Positions 1 through 6,623 of a stretch of DNA of 15,166 nucleotides are shown in pieces. The notes under the pieces are model-generated. The model ran no database searches and was not told the DNA's origin. It saw nothing but the letters and a program-made list of their open reading frames with translations. Position 1 is the first letter of the stretch; the number at the start of each line of letters is the position of its first letter. The position numbers were made by a program, and so were the translations under genes. Origin of the DNA: DATKKM01 sp035542855 (GTDB taxonomy: Bacteria; Chloroflexota; Dehalococcoidia; SM23-28-2; RBG-16-64-32); contig DATKKM010000052.1 of assembly GCA_035542855.1 (NCBI GenBank), forward strand, positions 1-15,166. The letters are read 5' to 3'.

Positions 1-112
1 CCGGCGGCGGCTGATCGGCGTGATCACGCACGTGCCGGCGCTGGCGGAGCGCATGCCGGCGCGGATCACGGTGCACAAGTCGCAGGCCGGCAGCACCGTC
101 ACGGTAGAGTAA
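1..112 (+). CDS. SbcC-like exonuclease ATPase subunit, C-terminal end (5' partial)
   Basis: Only the last 36 codons are present, read from base 2 to the TAA at 110-112. The peptide reads RRRLIGVITHVPALAERMPA and then a basic and valine-rich end. The pattern 'IGVITHV..L.ERMP..I.V.K...GS.V.V' matches the extreme C-terminus of SbcC/Rad50-type SMC nucleases, just after the Walker B/D-loop region (E. coli-type proteins have IGIISHV here). In the SbcCD complex this subunit is the ATPase that drives SbcD to cut hairpin and double-strand DNA ends. The catalytic motifs lie outside the window, so the call rests on this short tail. A different SMC-like ATPase cannot be excluded. Confidence 0.6.
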   Translation, partial: RRRLIGVITHVPALAERMPARITVHKSQAGSTVTVE

Positions 113-149
113 TGTAGCTGAAGGAACTACGCCGGTAGGAGCACACGCC

Positions 150-1046
150 ATGCCTGACAAACCACGGATCGGGTTCATCGGCCTCGGGATCATGGGGCGG
201 CCGATGGCCCTCAACCTTCGCAAGGCCGGCTACGGCCTCACTGTCTGGAACCGCAGCCGCCCCGGCATCGAGGCGCTGGTCGCGGCCGGCGCGGCGGAGG
301 CCGGCAACCCGCGGGAGGTCGCCGAGATCAGCGACGTGGTGATCACGATCGTCAGCTACGCGGAGGACGTCGAGCAGGTCGCGCTCGGTCCCGGCGGCAT
401 CATCGAGGGTGCGCACGAGGGGCTCGTGCACATCGACATGTCGACGATCGGCCCGGAGCCGGTGCGGCGGATTGGCGGACGGCTGGCGCAGGCGGGCGTC
501 GCCATGCTGGACGCGCCGGTCAGCGGCGGCGAGCGCGGCGCGATCGAGGGCACCCTTTCGATCATGGCCGGCGGCGAGGAGGCCGTGTTCGAGCGCTGCC
601 GCCCAGTCCTGGAATCCATGGGCAAGAAGATCGTGCTCTGCGGCCCGTCCGGAAGCGGCCAGGTGGTGAAGCTGTGCAACCAGGTAGTGGTCGGGTTGAA
701 CAACCTCGCAGTTTGCGAGGCGCTGGTCCTTTGCACGAAGCTGGGCGTCGACGCCGGGCGGATGCTGGAGGCGGTGGGCGCCGGAGGAGCGAGTTCCTGG
801 ATCGTGCAGAACCTGGCCCCACGCATGCTCCAGCGTGACTTTCGCGCCGGCTTCAAGGTGGAGCACCAGTCGAAGGACCTGCGCTACGCCCTCGATGCGG
901 CGCACGCGGAGCACGCCTCGCTGCCGGGCACGGCGCTGGTCCGGGAGCTGTTCGCGGCGGTGGAGGCGGACGGCCTCGGCGGCGAAGGGACGCAGGCGCT
1001 GGTGAAGGCGCTGGAGAAACTGTCTGGCGTGACGGTGGGCGGTTAG
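150..1046 (+). CDS. NAD(P)-dependent 3-hydroxyisobutyrate / 2-hydroxy-3-oxopropionate dehydrogenase-family protein
   Basis: The 298-residue protein is a beta-hydroxyacid dehydrogenase. It has the N-terminal dinucleotide-binding glycine motif GLGIMG (residues 11-16), the family substrate motif DAPVSGG (121-127), and the catalytic lysine segment around K174 with N177 (GQVVKLCNQ). The length is normal. Members oxidise 3-hydroxyisobutyrate, reduce tartronate semialdehyde or act on related small hydroxy acids, using NAD(P) in the cytoplasm. The exact substrate cannot be read from sequence. The ATG at 150 is preceded by a purine-rich GTAGGAG (135-141). The gene follows the SbcC-like end after 37 bp and its stop overlaps the convergent 62-residue gene by 4 bp, so it gets no functional context from its neighbours. 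Confidence 0.85.
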   Translation: MPDKPRIGFIGLGIMGRPMALNLRKAGYGLTVWNRSRPGIEALVAAGAAEAGNPREVAEISDVVITIVSYAEDVEQVALGPGGIIEGAHEGLVHIDMSTIGPEPVRRIGGRLAQAGVAMLDAPVSGGERGAIEGTLSIMAGGEEAVFERCRPVLESMGKKIVLCGPSGSGQVVKLCNQVVVGLNNLAVCEALVLCTKLGVDAGRMLEAVGAGGASSWIVQNLAPRMLQRDFRAGFKVEHQSKDLRYALDAAHAEHASLPGTALVRELFAAVEADGLGGEGTQALVKALEKLSGVTVGG

Positions 1047-1231
1047 CCGGCGCGCCCGCCCAGCTTGGCGATGATCGCGGCGAGCATCTCCTCGCGGCGC
1101 TTCAGGGCGGCGTGGAAGTCGGTGTTCTCGGTCTTGTAGATCTCCTCGCGCAGGTCCTGGTAGGCCTGCTGCAGAAGCTCGAGGGCCAGCGCCGCCTCTT
1201 CGGGTGTCAGCGGTTCCATGCGGTTCAACAT
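1043..1231 (-). CDS. small helical protein of unknown function
   Basis: This encodes 62 residues, mostly charged and helix-forming, with leucine/alanine heptad-like spacing from about residue 9 to 57 (LTPEEAALALELL, then LREEIYKTE, then ALKRREEMLAAI). That suggests a short two-helix or coiled-coil protein. There is no cysteine, membrane segment or catalytic motif, and I do not recognise a named family. Two ATG codons compete: 1231 and 1219 (the MEPLTPEE start). Neither has a strong ribosome-binding site. Support for a real gene comes from the minus-strand promoter at 1353-1380, the tight convergent end with the upstream dehydrogenase (4-bp overlap) and protein-like composition. It might be a small structural or regulatory protein, but function is unknown. 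Confidence 0.6.
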   Translation of the reverse strand: MLNRMEPLTPEEAALALELLQQAYQDLREEIYKTENTDFHAALKRREEMLAAIIAKLGGRAG

Positions 1232-1260
1232 ACCACCGGCGCTCCGCAGGCGCTAGAAAG

Positions 1261-1289
1261 CAAACAAGACGCTGCACGCGCCTTGTTTG
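1261..1289. repeat. perfect 8-bp inverted repeat (hairpin or operator)
   Basis: CAAACAAG (1261-1268) and CTTGTTTG (1282-1289) are exact reverse complements separated by 13 bases. Inside them CGC and GCG can add three more pairs after one mismatch, leaving a 5-base loop. The element lies between the minus-strand promoter at 1353-1380 and the 62-residue gene, so it would be in that gene's leader. Its AT-rich arms stand out in this GC-rich window. There is no clear run of T on either side, so a simple intrinsic terminator is unlikely; a protein-binding site or leader hairpin fits better. Confidence 0.55.
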
Positions 1290-1352
1290 ACCCCTCCCCT
1301 TTGGGCTTAGCGGCGGGTTGTCGAGTCGGCCGCTGCCGTTCGGATTGGCCTC

Positions 1353-1380
1353 ATTCTACGCCCGGCAGTCCGGGTGTCAA
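1353..1380 (-). promoter_or_regulatory. predicted sigma-70-type promoter for the 62-residue gene
   Basis: Read on the minus strand, TTGACA (1380-1375) is followed after 16 bp by TAGAAT (1358-1353), a perfect -35 and a 5/6 -10 box. The spacer contains a perfect inverted repeat CCCGG-actg-CCGGG, which could be an operator-like site or chance in GC-rich DNA. Transcription would start near 1345 and leave about 115 nt of leader before the start at 1231. Confidence 0.5.
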
Positions 1381-1425
1381 GCTGCAAAACGCACCTAGCG
1401 ACAGATCGACTACAATGGAGACGAA

Positions 1426-1725
1426 ATGGTTACGCGCGATGACGTTGTGGACATCTTGCGAGAGGTCTACGACCCCGAACTGCATTACAACATCTACGAC
1501 CTGGGCCTGGTCTACGACATCAGGCTGAGCGACGGCGACGTGCGCATCCTCATGACGCTGACGACGCCGATGTGCCCGATCGGCCCGATGGTCACCGAGC
1601 AGATCCAGGAGATGATGGGCCTGATGCCCGGCGTCAAGAACGTCGACGTGGACTTCACGTTCGACCCGCCCTGGAGCATCGATAAGATGACGGACGAAGC
1701 GCGGGCGGACCTGGGGCTGGATTAG
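1426..1725 (+). CDS. MIP18/DUF59 family protein (SufT/PaaD-like Fe-S cluster assembly factor)
   Basis: The 99-residue protein carries the DUF59 signature: DPEL (residues 16-19), then NIYDLGLVYDI (22-32) and the conserved cysteine loop TTPMCPIGP (46-54, C50). Members help mature iron-sulfur proteins (SufT in the SUF system, MIP18 in the eukaryotic CIA machinery) or, in PaaD, assemble phenylacetyl-CoA epoxidase. The single conserved cysteine is the likely functional residue. The length is typical for a stand-alone domain. The ATG at 1426 has GGAG (1417-1420) five bases upstream, which fixes the start. No suf or paa genes are adjacent. HpnH, a radical SAM [4Fe-4S] enzyme nearby, is a possible client, but that is speculation. 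The next gene, shc, converges on it. Confidence 0.9.
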   Translation: MVTRDDVVDILREVYDPELHYNIYDLGLVYDIRLSDGDVRILMTLTTPMCPIGPMVTEQIQEMMGLMPGVKNVDVDFTFDPPWSIDKMTDEARADLGLD

Positions 1726-1759
1726 CCCAGGCTTCCCCACGTAGCAGAGTAGCGTCAGC

Positions 1760-1784
1760 TCACGCCGCGATTCCGGCCGCGTGA
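1760..1784. repeat. weak inverted repeat between convergent genes
   Basis: TCACGC (1760-1765) and GCGTGA (1779-1784) are exact reverse complements in the 84-bp gap between the convergent DUF59 and shc genes. The loop is 13 bases and no T-run follows on either strand. It may fold in transcripts from both sides and help end them, but the evidence is only position and pairing. Confidence 0.3.
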
Positions 1785-1789
1785 TCCAG

Positions 1790-1813
1790 GCAGGTCTGTG
1801 GATCTGCAGCTAC
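1790..1813. repeat. dispersed palindromic repeat, copy 1 (contains the shc stop codon)
   Basis: GCAGGTCTG, four variable bases and then TCTGCAGCTAC match the element at 13260-13283 at 21 of 24 positions. In this copy the palindrome is imperfect (GCAGGTC against GATCTGC, one mismatch). The stop codon of shc, TAG on the minus strand at 1812-1810, falls inside the repeat's GCTAC end, so the element abuts and finishes the gene. Confidence 0.6.
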
Positions 1814-3771
1814 CGTTCGGAGGTCAGAGCCTCCCGGTAGCGGCCGAGCGCCGTCAGGGGCCAGTAGTTCCGGTACAGGTGGTACTTGATGTAGAAGTCG
1901 CCGGGGAAGCCGGTGCCGGTGAACTCCGACTCCTGCCACTGCCCGTCTTCTTCCTGGCGCTCCACCAGCCAGCGCACTCCGCCCGCGATCCCCTCGTTCG
2001 GGGCGTCCGCCGCCAGCAGGCCTATCAGCCCCCACGCTGTCTGCGAGGCCGTCGATTGGCCGCGGCCCGCCAAGGCGGGATCGTCGTAACTGGCGCAGGT
2101 TTCGCCCCAGCCGCCGTCCGCGTTCTGGCGGTCGCGCAGCCAGGCCGCCGCCCGCCGCAAGCGTCCCTTCGACATATCGCGCCGGGCGGAGCGGAAGGCC
2201 GGGAGGACGCCGCCGGTGCCGTAGACGTAGTTCACGCCCCAGCGCCCGAACCAGCTGCCGTCCGGGCGCTGCTCGCGGCGCAGGTAGCGGAGGCCGCGGC
2301 GCATGGCGTCCGAACCGCGGTCGCCGAGCGCAGCCAGGGCCTCGATCACGTGCGCGGTCACATCTTCCGAAGGCGGATCGATCACCTCGCCGAAGTCGCA
2401 GAAGGGGATCTCGTTGGTCAGGCGGCGGGTGTTGTCCTTGTCGAAGGCGCCCCAGCCGCCGTTCTTCGACTGCATGCCTAGCAGCCAGCGCCGGCCGCGC
2501 TCGATCGCCGCCAGCTTGCGCCGATCGTCGGGCAGCCGCGTGCGCGCGAGGGCGATCAGCACCTCCGCCGTGTCGTCGACGTCCGGGTACATGTCGTTCT
2601 CGAACTCGAACGACCAGCCGCCGGGCTCGACGGCGGGCGCGCGCACCTGCCAGTCGCCGCCGGTCAGCACCTGCTCGCGCAGCAGCCAGCGCGCCGCGAG
2701 CTGCAGCGCCGGGTGGTCCGGCGGCAGGCCCGAGTCCAGCAGCGCGATCATCGCCAGCGCGGTGTCCCAGACCGGCGAGAGGCAGGCCTGCGGGTTGAAC
2801 GTGCGCTCGTCCTCCACCGCCCATCCGCCAGAGGCGGACTCGAAGCCTTCCAGGCCGCGGCGCATCACGGGGTGGTCCAGCGGGTAGCCACGCAGGTGCA
2901 GTGCGATCAGCGAGTACACCCATGGCGGCTGGATGCCGCCCCAGGAGCCATCGGCCTCCTGGTGGGCGACGATCCAGTCCTCGGCGGCGCGGTAGGCGCG
3001 TTCGCGGAGCCGCCCCACCGCTCCACCCGATAGCCTAAAGGCTGCCCCCCTGGGAGAGGCCAGCTGGTCATACCGGCGGAGCAGGCCATCGGCCTCGTGG
3101 AAGAAGCGCCTCCAGGAGGCGCCGGCGGGCTTCGGCGGGACGTAGTCCGTGCCCTGGCGGCCGTTGGGGTACAACTCATCGATGCGGGCGACGTCCGGTA
3201 CGGGGCAGACCGGCCGCTCGCTGAGGATGATCAGCATCGGCACGATCGTCGCGCGCGCCCAGGACGCGAAGTCGTATATGTTCAGCGGGAACCAGTGCGG
3301 CAGGAACATCATCTCCGGCGGCAACACCGGCACGCCGCGCCAGTCCCACTGCCCGAACAGCGCGAGCCAGATCCTGGTGAACACCCGCACCTTCGGCACG
3401 CCGCCGGCGGAGAGCGCCCACTCGCGGGCCCTGCGCATCGCCGGGTCCTCTGCAGAGACGCCGGCCAGTTTCAGCGCGAAATAGGATTCGACCGTGGCGT
3501 TGAGGTCGGGCGGGCCGCCGTGGTAGATCACCCAGGCGCCATCGGGGCGCTGCTGGCCGCGGATGTAGTTGGCGATCTTCGCCCAGCGCCCGTCGTCGCG
3601 CACGCCGAGGAAGTGCGTCAACAGCAGGTACTCCGCCGCCATGCAGACGTTCGTCTCCAGCTGGCCGATCCAGTAGCCGTCCGGGTGCTGCGTGCGCAGG
3701 AAGTACTCCTGCGAGCGCCGGATCGCCTCGTCGACGCCCTCGAGGACCGCGGTGCGGGAGCCGGCGATCAT
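1810..3771 (-). CDS. shc: squalene-hopene cyclase
   Basis: This membrane-associated triterpene cyclase turns squalene into hopene/hopanol. The 653-residue protein has the proton-donating DVDDTA motif (397-402; D399 is the probable catalytic acid) and six or so QW repeats of the QxxDGxW type (74-80, 271-277, 434-440, 501-507, 549-555, 606-612). It also has family blocks PPWVYSLIAL, NEIPFCDFGEV and GVNYVYGTG. Length is normal for the family. The ATG at 3771 overlaps the hpnG stop as ATGA, so translation is probably coupled; no separate ribosome-binding site is visible. It is the last gene of the hopanoid run. Oddities: residues 239-253 (3013-3057) look like an insertion not expected from the family and use atypical codons, and the stop codon lies within a dispersed repeat. 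Also called hpnF. Confidence 0.97.
   Translation of the reverse strand: MIAGSRTAVLEGVDEAIRRSQEYFLRTQHPDGYWIGQLETNVCMAAEYLLLTHFLGVRDDGRWAKIANYIRGQQRPDGAWVIYHGGPPDLNATVESYFALKLAGVSAEDPAMRRAREWALSAGGVPKVRVFTRIWLALFGQWDWRGVPVLPPEMMFLPHWFPLNIYDFASWARATIVPMLIILSERPVCPVPDVARIDELYPNGRQGTDYVPPKPAGASWRRFFHEADGLLRRYDQLASPRGAAFRLSGGAVGRLRERAYRAAEDWIVAHQEADGSWGGIQPPWVYSLIALHLRGYPLDHPVMRRGLEGFESASGGWAVEDERTFNPQACLSPVWDTALAMIALLDSGLPPDHPALQLAARWLLREQVLTGGDWQVRAPAVEPGGWSFEFENDMYPDVDDTAEVLIALARTRLPDDRRKLAAIERGRRWLLGMQSKNGGWGAFDKDNTRRLTNEIPFCDFGEVIDPPSEDVTAHVIEALAALGDRGSDAMRRGLRYLRREQRPDGSWFGRWGVNYVYGTGGVLPAFRSARRDMSKGRLRRAAAWLRDRQNADGGWGETCASYDDPALAGRGQSTASQTAWGLIGLLAADAPNEGIAGGVRWLVERQEEDGQWQESEFTGTGFPGDFYIKYHLYRNYWPLTALGRYREALTSER
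3013..3057 (-). repeat. candidate in-frame palindromic insertion inside shc
   Basis: These 15 codons (shc residues 239-253, SPRGAAFRLSGGAVG) contain a perfect palindrome, AGCCT-aa-AGGCT, at 3032-3043. Compared from memory with the Alicyclobacillus acidocaldarius enzyme, the segment between the FH motif and the following DGSW is about 13 residues longer here. The stretch uses codons such as TCT, AGG (twice), TTT, CTA, GGT and GGA, unlike its GC-ending surroundings. The palindrome shape, with short arms around a two-purine loop, resembles the intergenic repeat at 13260-13277. It preserves frame and has no stop codon. Confidence 0.5.
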
Positions 3772-4517
3772 CGGCCTGCGAAGTGCTGGGCCAGCGGCGG
3801 CAAGAACGCGGCGCAGAAGATCGAAAGGTTGCCGAAAGCGACCTTGCCCGCTTCGTATTGGCGGGCAACCAGCGGCGCCACCTCTGGATGGTCGCGGATG
3901 TAATCGATGAACGTCTGCTGGTCGAACGTCCCGTCGGGACGCATCGCCTCGGTCTTGATCAGCGAGTCATCGGCGTTGTCGGAGATCGTGCGCACGGTGA
4001 GGAACGGGATTCCACGCCTCCCCGCCGTTTCGCCGATCCAGTAACTCTCCATCTCGACGATGTCGTGCCCCTTCCAGGCGTGATGAGCGGCTTTCTCGTC
4101 CGGTCCCCATGCCGCCTCGTCGACCGTGATCGAAGAGCCGGTGTGGACGGGTAGCCCCATCCCCCGGGCAGCAGCGGTTGCGGCGGTGAGCAGGTTAGGA
4201 TCGCTCAGGACGGTGGCGTCGACCCCGGCGTGGCGGTGCGATTCGTGGTCGATGCGATCGCAGACGACCACGGCGCCGACCTCTGCCTTCTGGGAGAGGC
4301 CGCCCGCAACGCCAAGCGAGAGCACAACCGACGCCTGGCGGCGGTCCAGCACGGCTTCCGCGGCGTCCCTGGCGCGCGGACCGATCCCCGTCTGGCAGAC
4401 AACGCCACCATCGATCTCGCTGACCGGGAAGCCGTCGATTTCGCTCGTGCGGACGTGCTTCGCCCAACCCAGGCAGGCGCTGACCTCCGGCTGCATGGCG
4501 GCGAAGACGGCGATCAC
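3768..4517 (-). CDS. hpnG: hopanoid-associated nucleosidase/phosphorylase HpnG (adenosylhopane adenine-releasing)
   Basis: HpnG removes adenine from adenosylhopane to give ribosyl- or phosphoribosylhopane, the second step of side-chain extension. The 249-residue protein has the nucleoside phosphorylase/MTAN fold signatures: TGIGP (43-47), LSLGVAGGL (67-74), the nucleoside-binding VEMES (154-158) and RTISD (176-180). The start is chosen as GTG at 4517 because it overlaps the hpnH stop as GTGA and gives a protein of family size. An open frame continues upstream to 4826, but that part is antisense-like arginine-rich filler lying over hpnH. The stop overlaps the shc ATG (ATGA). The position between hpnH and shc supports the hopanoid role over a general MTA/SAH nucleosidase. 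Confidence 0.9.
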   Translation of the reverse strand: MIAVFAAMQPEVSACLGWAKHVRTSEIDGFPVSEIDGGVVCQTGIGPRARDAAEAVLDRRQASVVLSLGVAGGLSQKAEVGAVVVCDRIDHESHRHAGVDATVLSDPNLLTAATAAARGMGLPVHTGSSITVDEAAWGPDEKAAHHAWKGHDIVEMESYWIGETAGRRGIPFLTVRTISDNADDSLIKTEAMRPDGTFDQQTFIDYIRDHPEVAPLVARQYEAGKVAFGNLSIFCAAFLPPLAQHFAGR

Positions 4518-5593
4518 TTCGCGGCGACTTCTTCTCGCGCCGGAGTGAGCGTCCGCCCGGGCGAGCGCAGGCCTGTGCCCGGCCGCACGGAGCGCCAGGC
4601 CATCTCGGCCAGGGCCCTGGGGTGCGACATGGCGTCCCGGATCGCCGAGCCCTCGTAGCCGCAGTGCATCATGCAGTTGTTGCAGCGCGGGTCCCGCCCG
4701 AAGCCGTACGCCTTCCAGTCCGTCTGCATCAGCTCGTCGAAGGTCTGCACGTGCTCGTCCGCGATCAGGTAGCAGGGCTTGCGCCAGCCGGCCGGCGTGT
4801 ACGTCGGCGTCGTCCACTGGGAGCACTCGTACTCGCGTTTGCCCGTCAGGAAGTCCAGGTAGAGCGGGTTGTTGTAGAAGCGGATGCCGTCGCGGCAGCC
4901 GTCGAAGATGCGCCGGAAGAAAGACCGCGCCTCCTCTCGCTGGAGGAAGATGTCGTGGTGCGCGACCTCCTTGTACTGGAAGCCGGGCGAGACCATCATC
5001 CCCTCGACGCCCATGTCGTTGAGCATGGCGAAGAAGCGGTGGTACTCCTCCGGCTGGTTGCCGTCAAAGAGAGTGGTGTTGGTGCAGACGCGGTAGCCGG
5101 AGGCGCGGAACTCACGGATGGCGCGCACAGCCACGTCGAACACGCCCTTGCGCTCCACGGCAATGTCGTGCGTCTCGCGCATGCCGTCCAGGTGGACGAC
5201 GAAGGCGAAGTACGGCGAGGGCTTGATCGCCTTGATCGCCGCCTTGTAGAGGAGCGCGTTGGTGCAGAGGTAGACGAAGCGCTTCTGGCGAATGATGCCA
5301 CGTACGATCTTGCCGATCTCCGGGTGCATCAGCGGCTCTCCTCCGGCGATGGAGACGACGGGCGCGCCGCACTCCCGCACGGCGTCCAGGCACTGCTTCG
5401 CGGACAGCGTCACGTGGTTCTGGATCAGCGAATCGTACTCGCGGATGCGGCCGCAGCCGGTGCAGGTGAGGTTACAGTCCTCCAGCGGCTCCAGGATCAT
5501 CGTGAGGGGGAAGTGGGTGCGGCCGGCGGCCTTCTGGCGCACCAAATACCACGCCAGCTTCAGCGATAGGGCAAGCGGCCTGCCGTTCGCCAT
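4514..5593 (-). CDS. hpnH: radical SAM adenosyl-hopene transferase HpnH
   Basis: HpnH joins the 5'-deoxyadenosyl group of S-adenosylmethionine to hopene (diploptene), giving adenosylhopane, the first step toward C35 hopanoids. The 359-residue protein has the radical SAM [4Fe-4S] motif C-x3-C-x2-C at C40, C44 and C47 (EDCNLTCTGC), the SAM-binding GGEP at 84-87, and a second cysteine group C304-x2-C307-x3-C311 near the C-terminus, typical of the HpnH C-terminal (DUF3463-like) region. Length fits the family. The ATG at 5593 is preceded by AAGGAAGGA directly after the polyprenyl synthase stop, a clear ribosome-binding site in a 12-base gap. Its end overlaps hpnG. The cluster makes this assignment firm compared with other radical SAM proteins. 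Confidence 0.95.
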   Translation of the reverse strand: MANGRPLALSLKLAWYLVRQKAAGRTHFPLTMILEPLEDCNLTCTGCGRIREYDSLIQNHVTLSAKQCLDAVRECGAPVVSIAGGEPLMHPEIGKIVRGIIRQKRFVYLCTNALLYKAAIKAIKPSPYFAFVVHLDGMRETHDIAVERKGVFDVAVRAIREFRASGYRVCTNTTLFDGNQPEEYHRFFAMLNDMGVEGMMVSPGFQYKEVAHHDIFLQREEARSFFRRIFDGCRDGIRFYNNPLYLDFLTGKREYECSQWTTPTYTPAGWRKPCYLIADEHVQTFDELMQTDWKAYGFGRDPRCNNCMMHCGYEGSAIRDAMSHPRALAEMAWRSVRPGTGLRSPGRTLTPAREEVAAK

Positions 5594-5605
5594 GCTTCCT
5601 TCCTT

Positions 5606-6622
5606 CTAGTAGTCGCGGCTCAGAAGAAAATCCGCTGTCTCGCGCAGCTCCCGCGCGCCCTCCGGAGTCAGTCCGGCGGATTGGAGCTCACGCAGGGCGG
5701 CGTCGCGCTGGTTGCCGGCTACGGTTGCACAATACGCCTGCGCCCCGAGTGCGTCCATCAGCCCAAGCACCCATTCCACATCTGCATCGGAAACGTCATC
5801 TTGCGAGTAGATGCGCGCGAGCTGTGCCCCCTGGCCGCCGTCCGCCCGGGCGAAGGCGTAGACCGCCGGCAGCGACTTCTTGCGCCGCCTGATGTCAGCG
5901 CCGGACGCCTTGCCGGTGCGCCTTTCCTCGCCCCAGACGCCGAGCGCATCGTCCCGCACCTGGAAGGCGATGCCGAGCGACCTGCCGCAGCGCCCGAAGG
6001 CATCGACGGCGGTCAGAGAAGCGCCTGCCGCCAGGGCACCCAGCACGAGCGAGGCGTCGAACAGGGCCCCGGTCTTGCGGGAGACCATCGCCAGGTACTC
6101 CTCCTCGCTGACGTCAGTGCGCGATTCGAACTCGATGTCCATCACCTGCCCGCCGACCATCTCCAGCGTGCGCTCGGCGAGCAGGCCGGCGCACTGCACT
6201 ACCGTTTCGGCCGGCAGCCCGGATTTCGCGAGCGAATGGTGAGCCAGCGCGAGGAGGGCGTCGCCGGCGTTGATAGCCTGCGCGTCTCCCCAGAGCGCCC
6301 AGACCGTGTCCCGGCCGTGGCGCACGCGGTCGCGGTCCTGCACGTCGTCGTGGACCAGGGAGAAGTTGTGCACCAGCTCCAGCGCCGCGGCGACGGGAAC
6401 CGCCGCCTGCGGGTCGCCGCCCAGCGCCTCGCAGGACAGCAGGCAGAGCATTGGGCGCAGGCGTTTGCCGGTCTGGACGGCGGGCGCGCCGTGCGCGTCT
6501 TCCCAGCCCATGTGATAGCGCAGCATGCGGCGCAGCGCCGGTGGCTGTTGCGTGTCTAGCAGGGAACGGAGGTGGGCTTCCAGCGGCTCCCGGTGGCGGG
6601 AGAGAGCAGCCGGCGGCTGCAT
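5606..6622 (-). CDS. polyprenyl (probably farnesyl or geranylgeranyl) diphosphate synthase
   Basis: The 338-residue all-helical trans-prenyltransferase condenses isopentenyl diphosphate with allylic diphosphates. It shows GKRLRPML (52-59), the first Asp-rich motif DDVQD (92-96) with the following RHGRDTVW, QAINAGD (115-121) and the second Asp-rich region QVRDDALG (221-228), where the last Asp of the usual DDxxD is replaced by Gly. The residues before the first motif are F(-5) and S(-4), with no insertion in the motif, so chain length (C15 or C20) cannot be decided. Its place between squalene and hopanoid genes suggests it supplies farnesyl diphosphate. The start at ATG 6622 lies one base after the upstream yjbQ-like stop, with GGTGAC just before it. 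The longer frame to 6706 only adds a low-complexity Ser/Arg stretch overlapping that gene. Confidence 0.9.
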   Translation of the reverse strand: MQPPAALSRHREPLEAHLRSLLDTQQPPALRRMLRYHMGWEDAHGAPAVQTGKRLRPMLCLLSCEALGGDPQAAVPVAAALELVHNFSLVHDDVQDRDRVRHGRDTVWALWGDAQAINAGDALLALAHHSLAKSGLPAETVVQCAGLLAERTLEMVGGQVMDIEFESRTDVSEEEYLAMVSRKTGALFDASLVLGALAAGASLTAVDAFGRCGRSLGIAFQVRDDALGVWGEERRTGKASGADIRRRKKSLPAVYAFARADGGQGAQLARIYSQDDVSDADVEWVLGLMDALGAQAYCATVAGNQRDAALRELQSAGLTPEGARELRETADFLLSRDY

Positions 6623-6623
6623 G

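Noticed and set aside
99..1277. 392-codon open frame on the minus strand over the dehydrogenase gene
   Set aside because: It is an Arg/Ala/His-rich antisense shadow typical of high-GC genes; the plus-strand gene has clear family motifs.
3927..3941. CGTCCC-gtc-GGGACG palindrome inside hpnG
   Set aside because: It encodes a normal RPDGTF segment with typical codons; palindromes of this size are expected by chance in GC-rich coding DNA.
4286..4299. TGGGAGAGGCC shared with the shc insertion region (3051-3061)
   Set aside because: In hpnG it encodes the conserved GGLSQ motif with ordinary codons, so the match is probably coincidence, not a repeat copy.
4518..4826. N-terminal extension of the hpnG frame
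   Set aside because: It overlaps hpnH fully, reads as low-complexity Arg/Ala sequence, and the GTG at 4517 gives the family length with a GTGA overlap.
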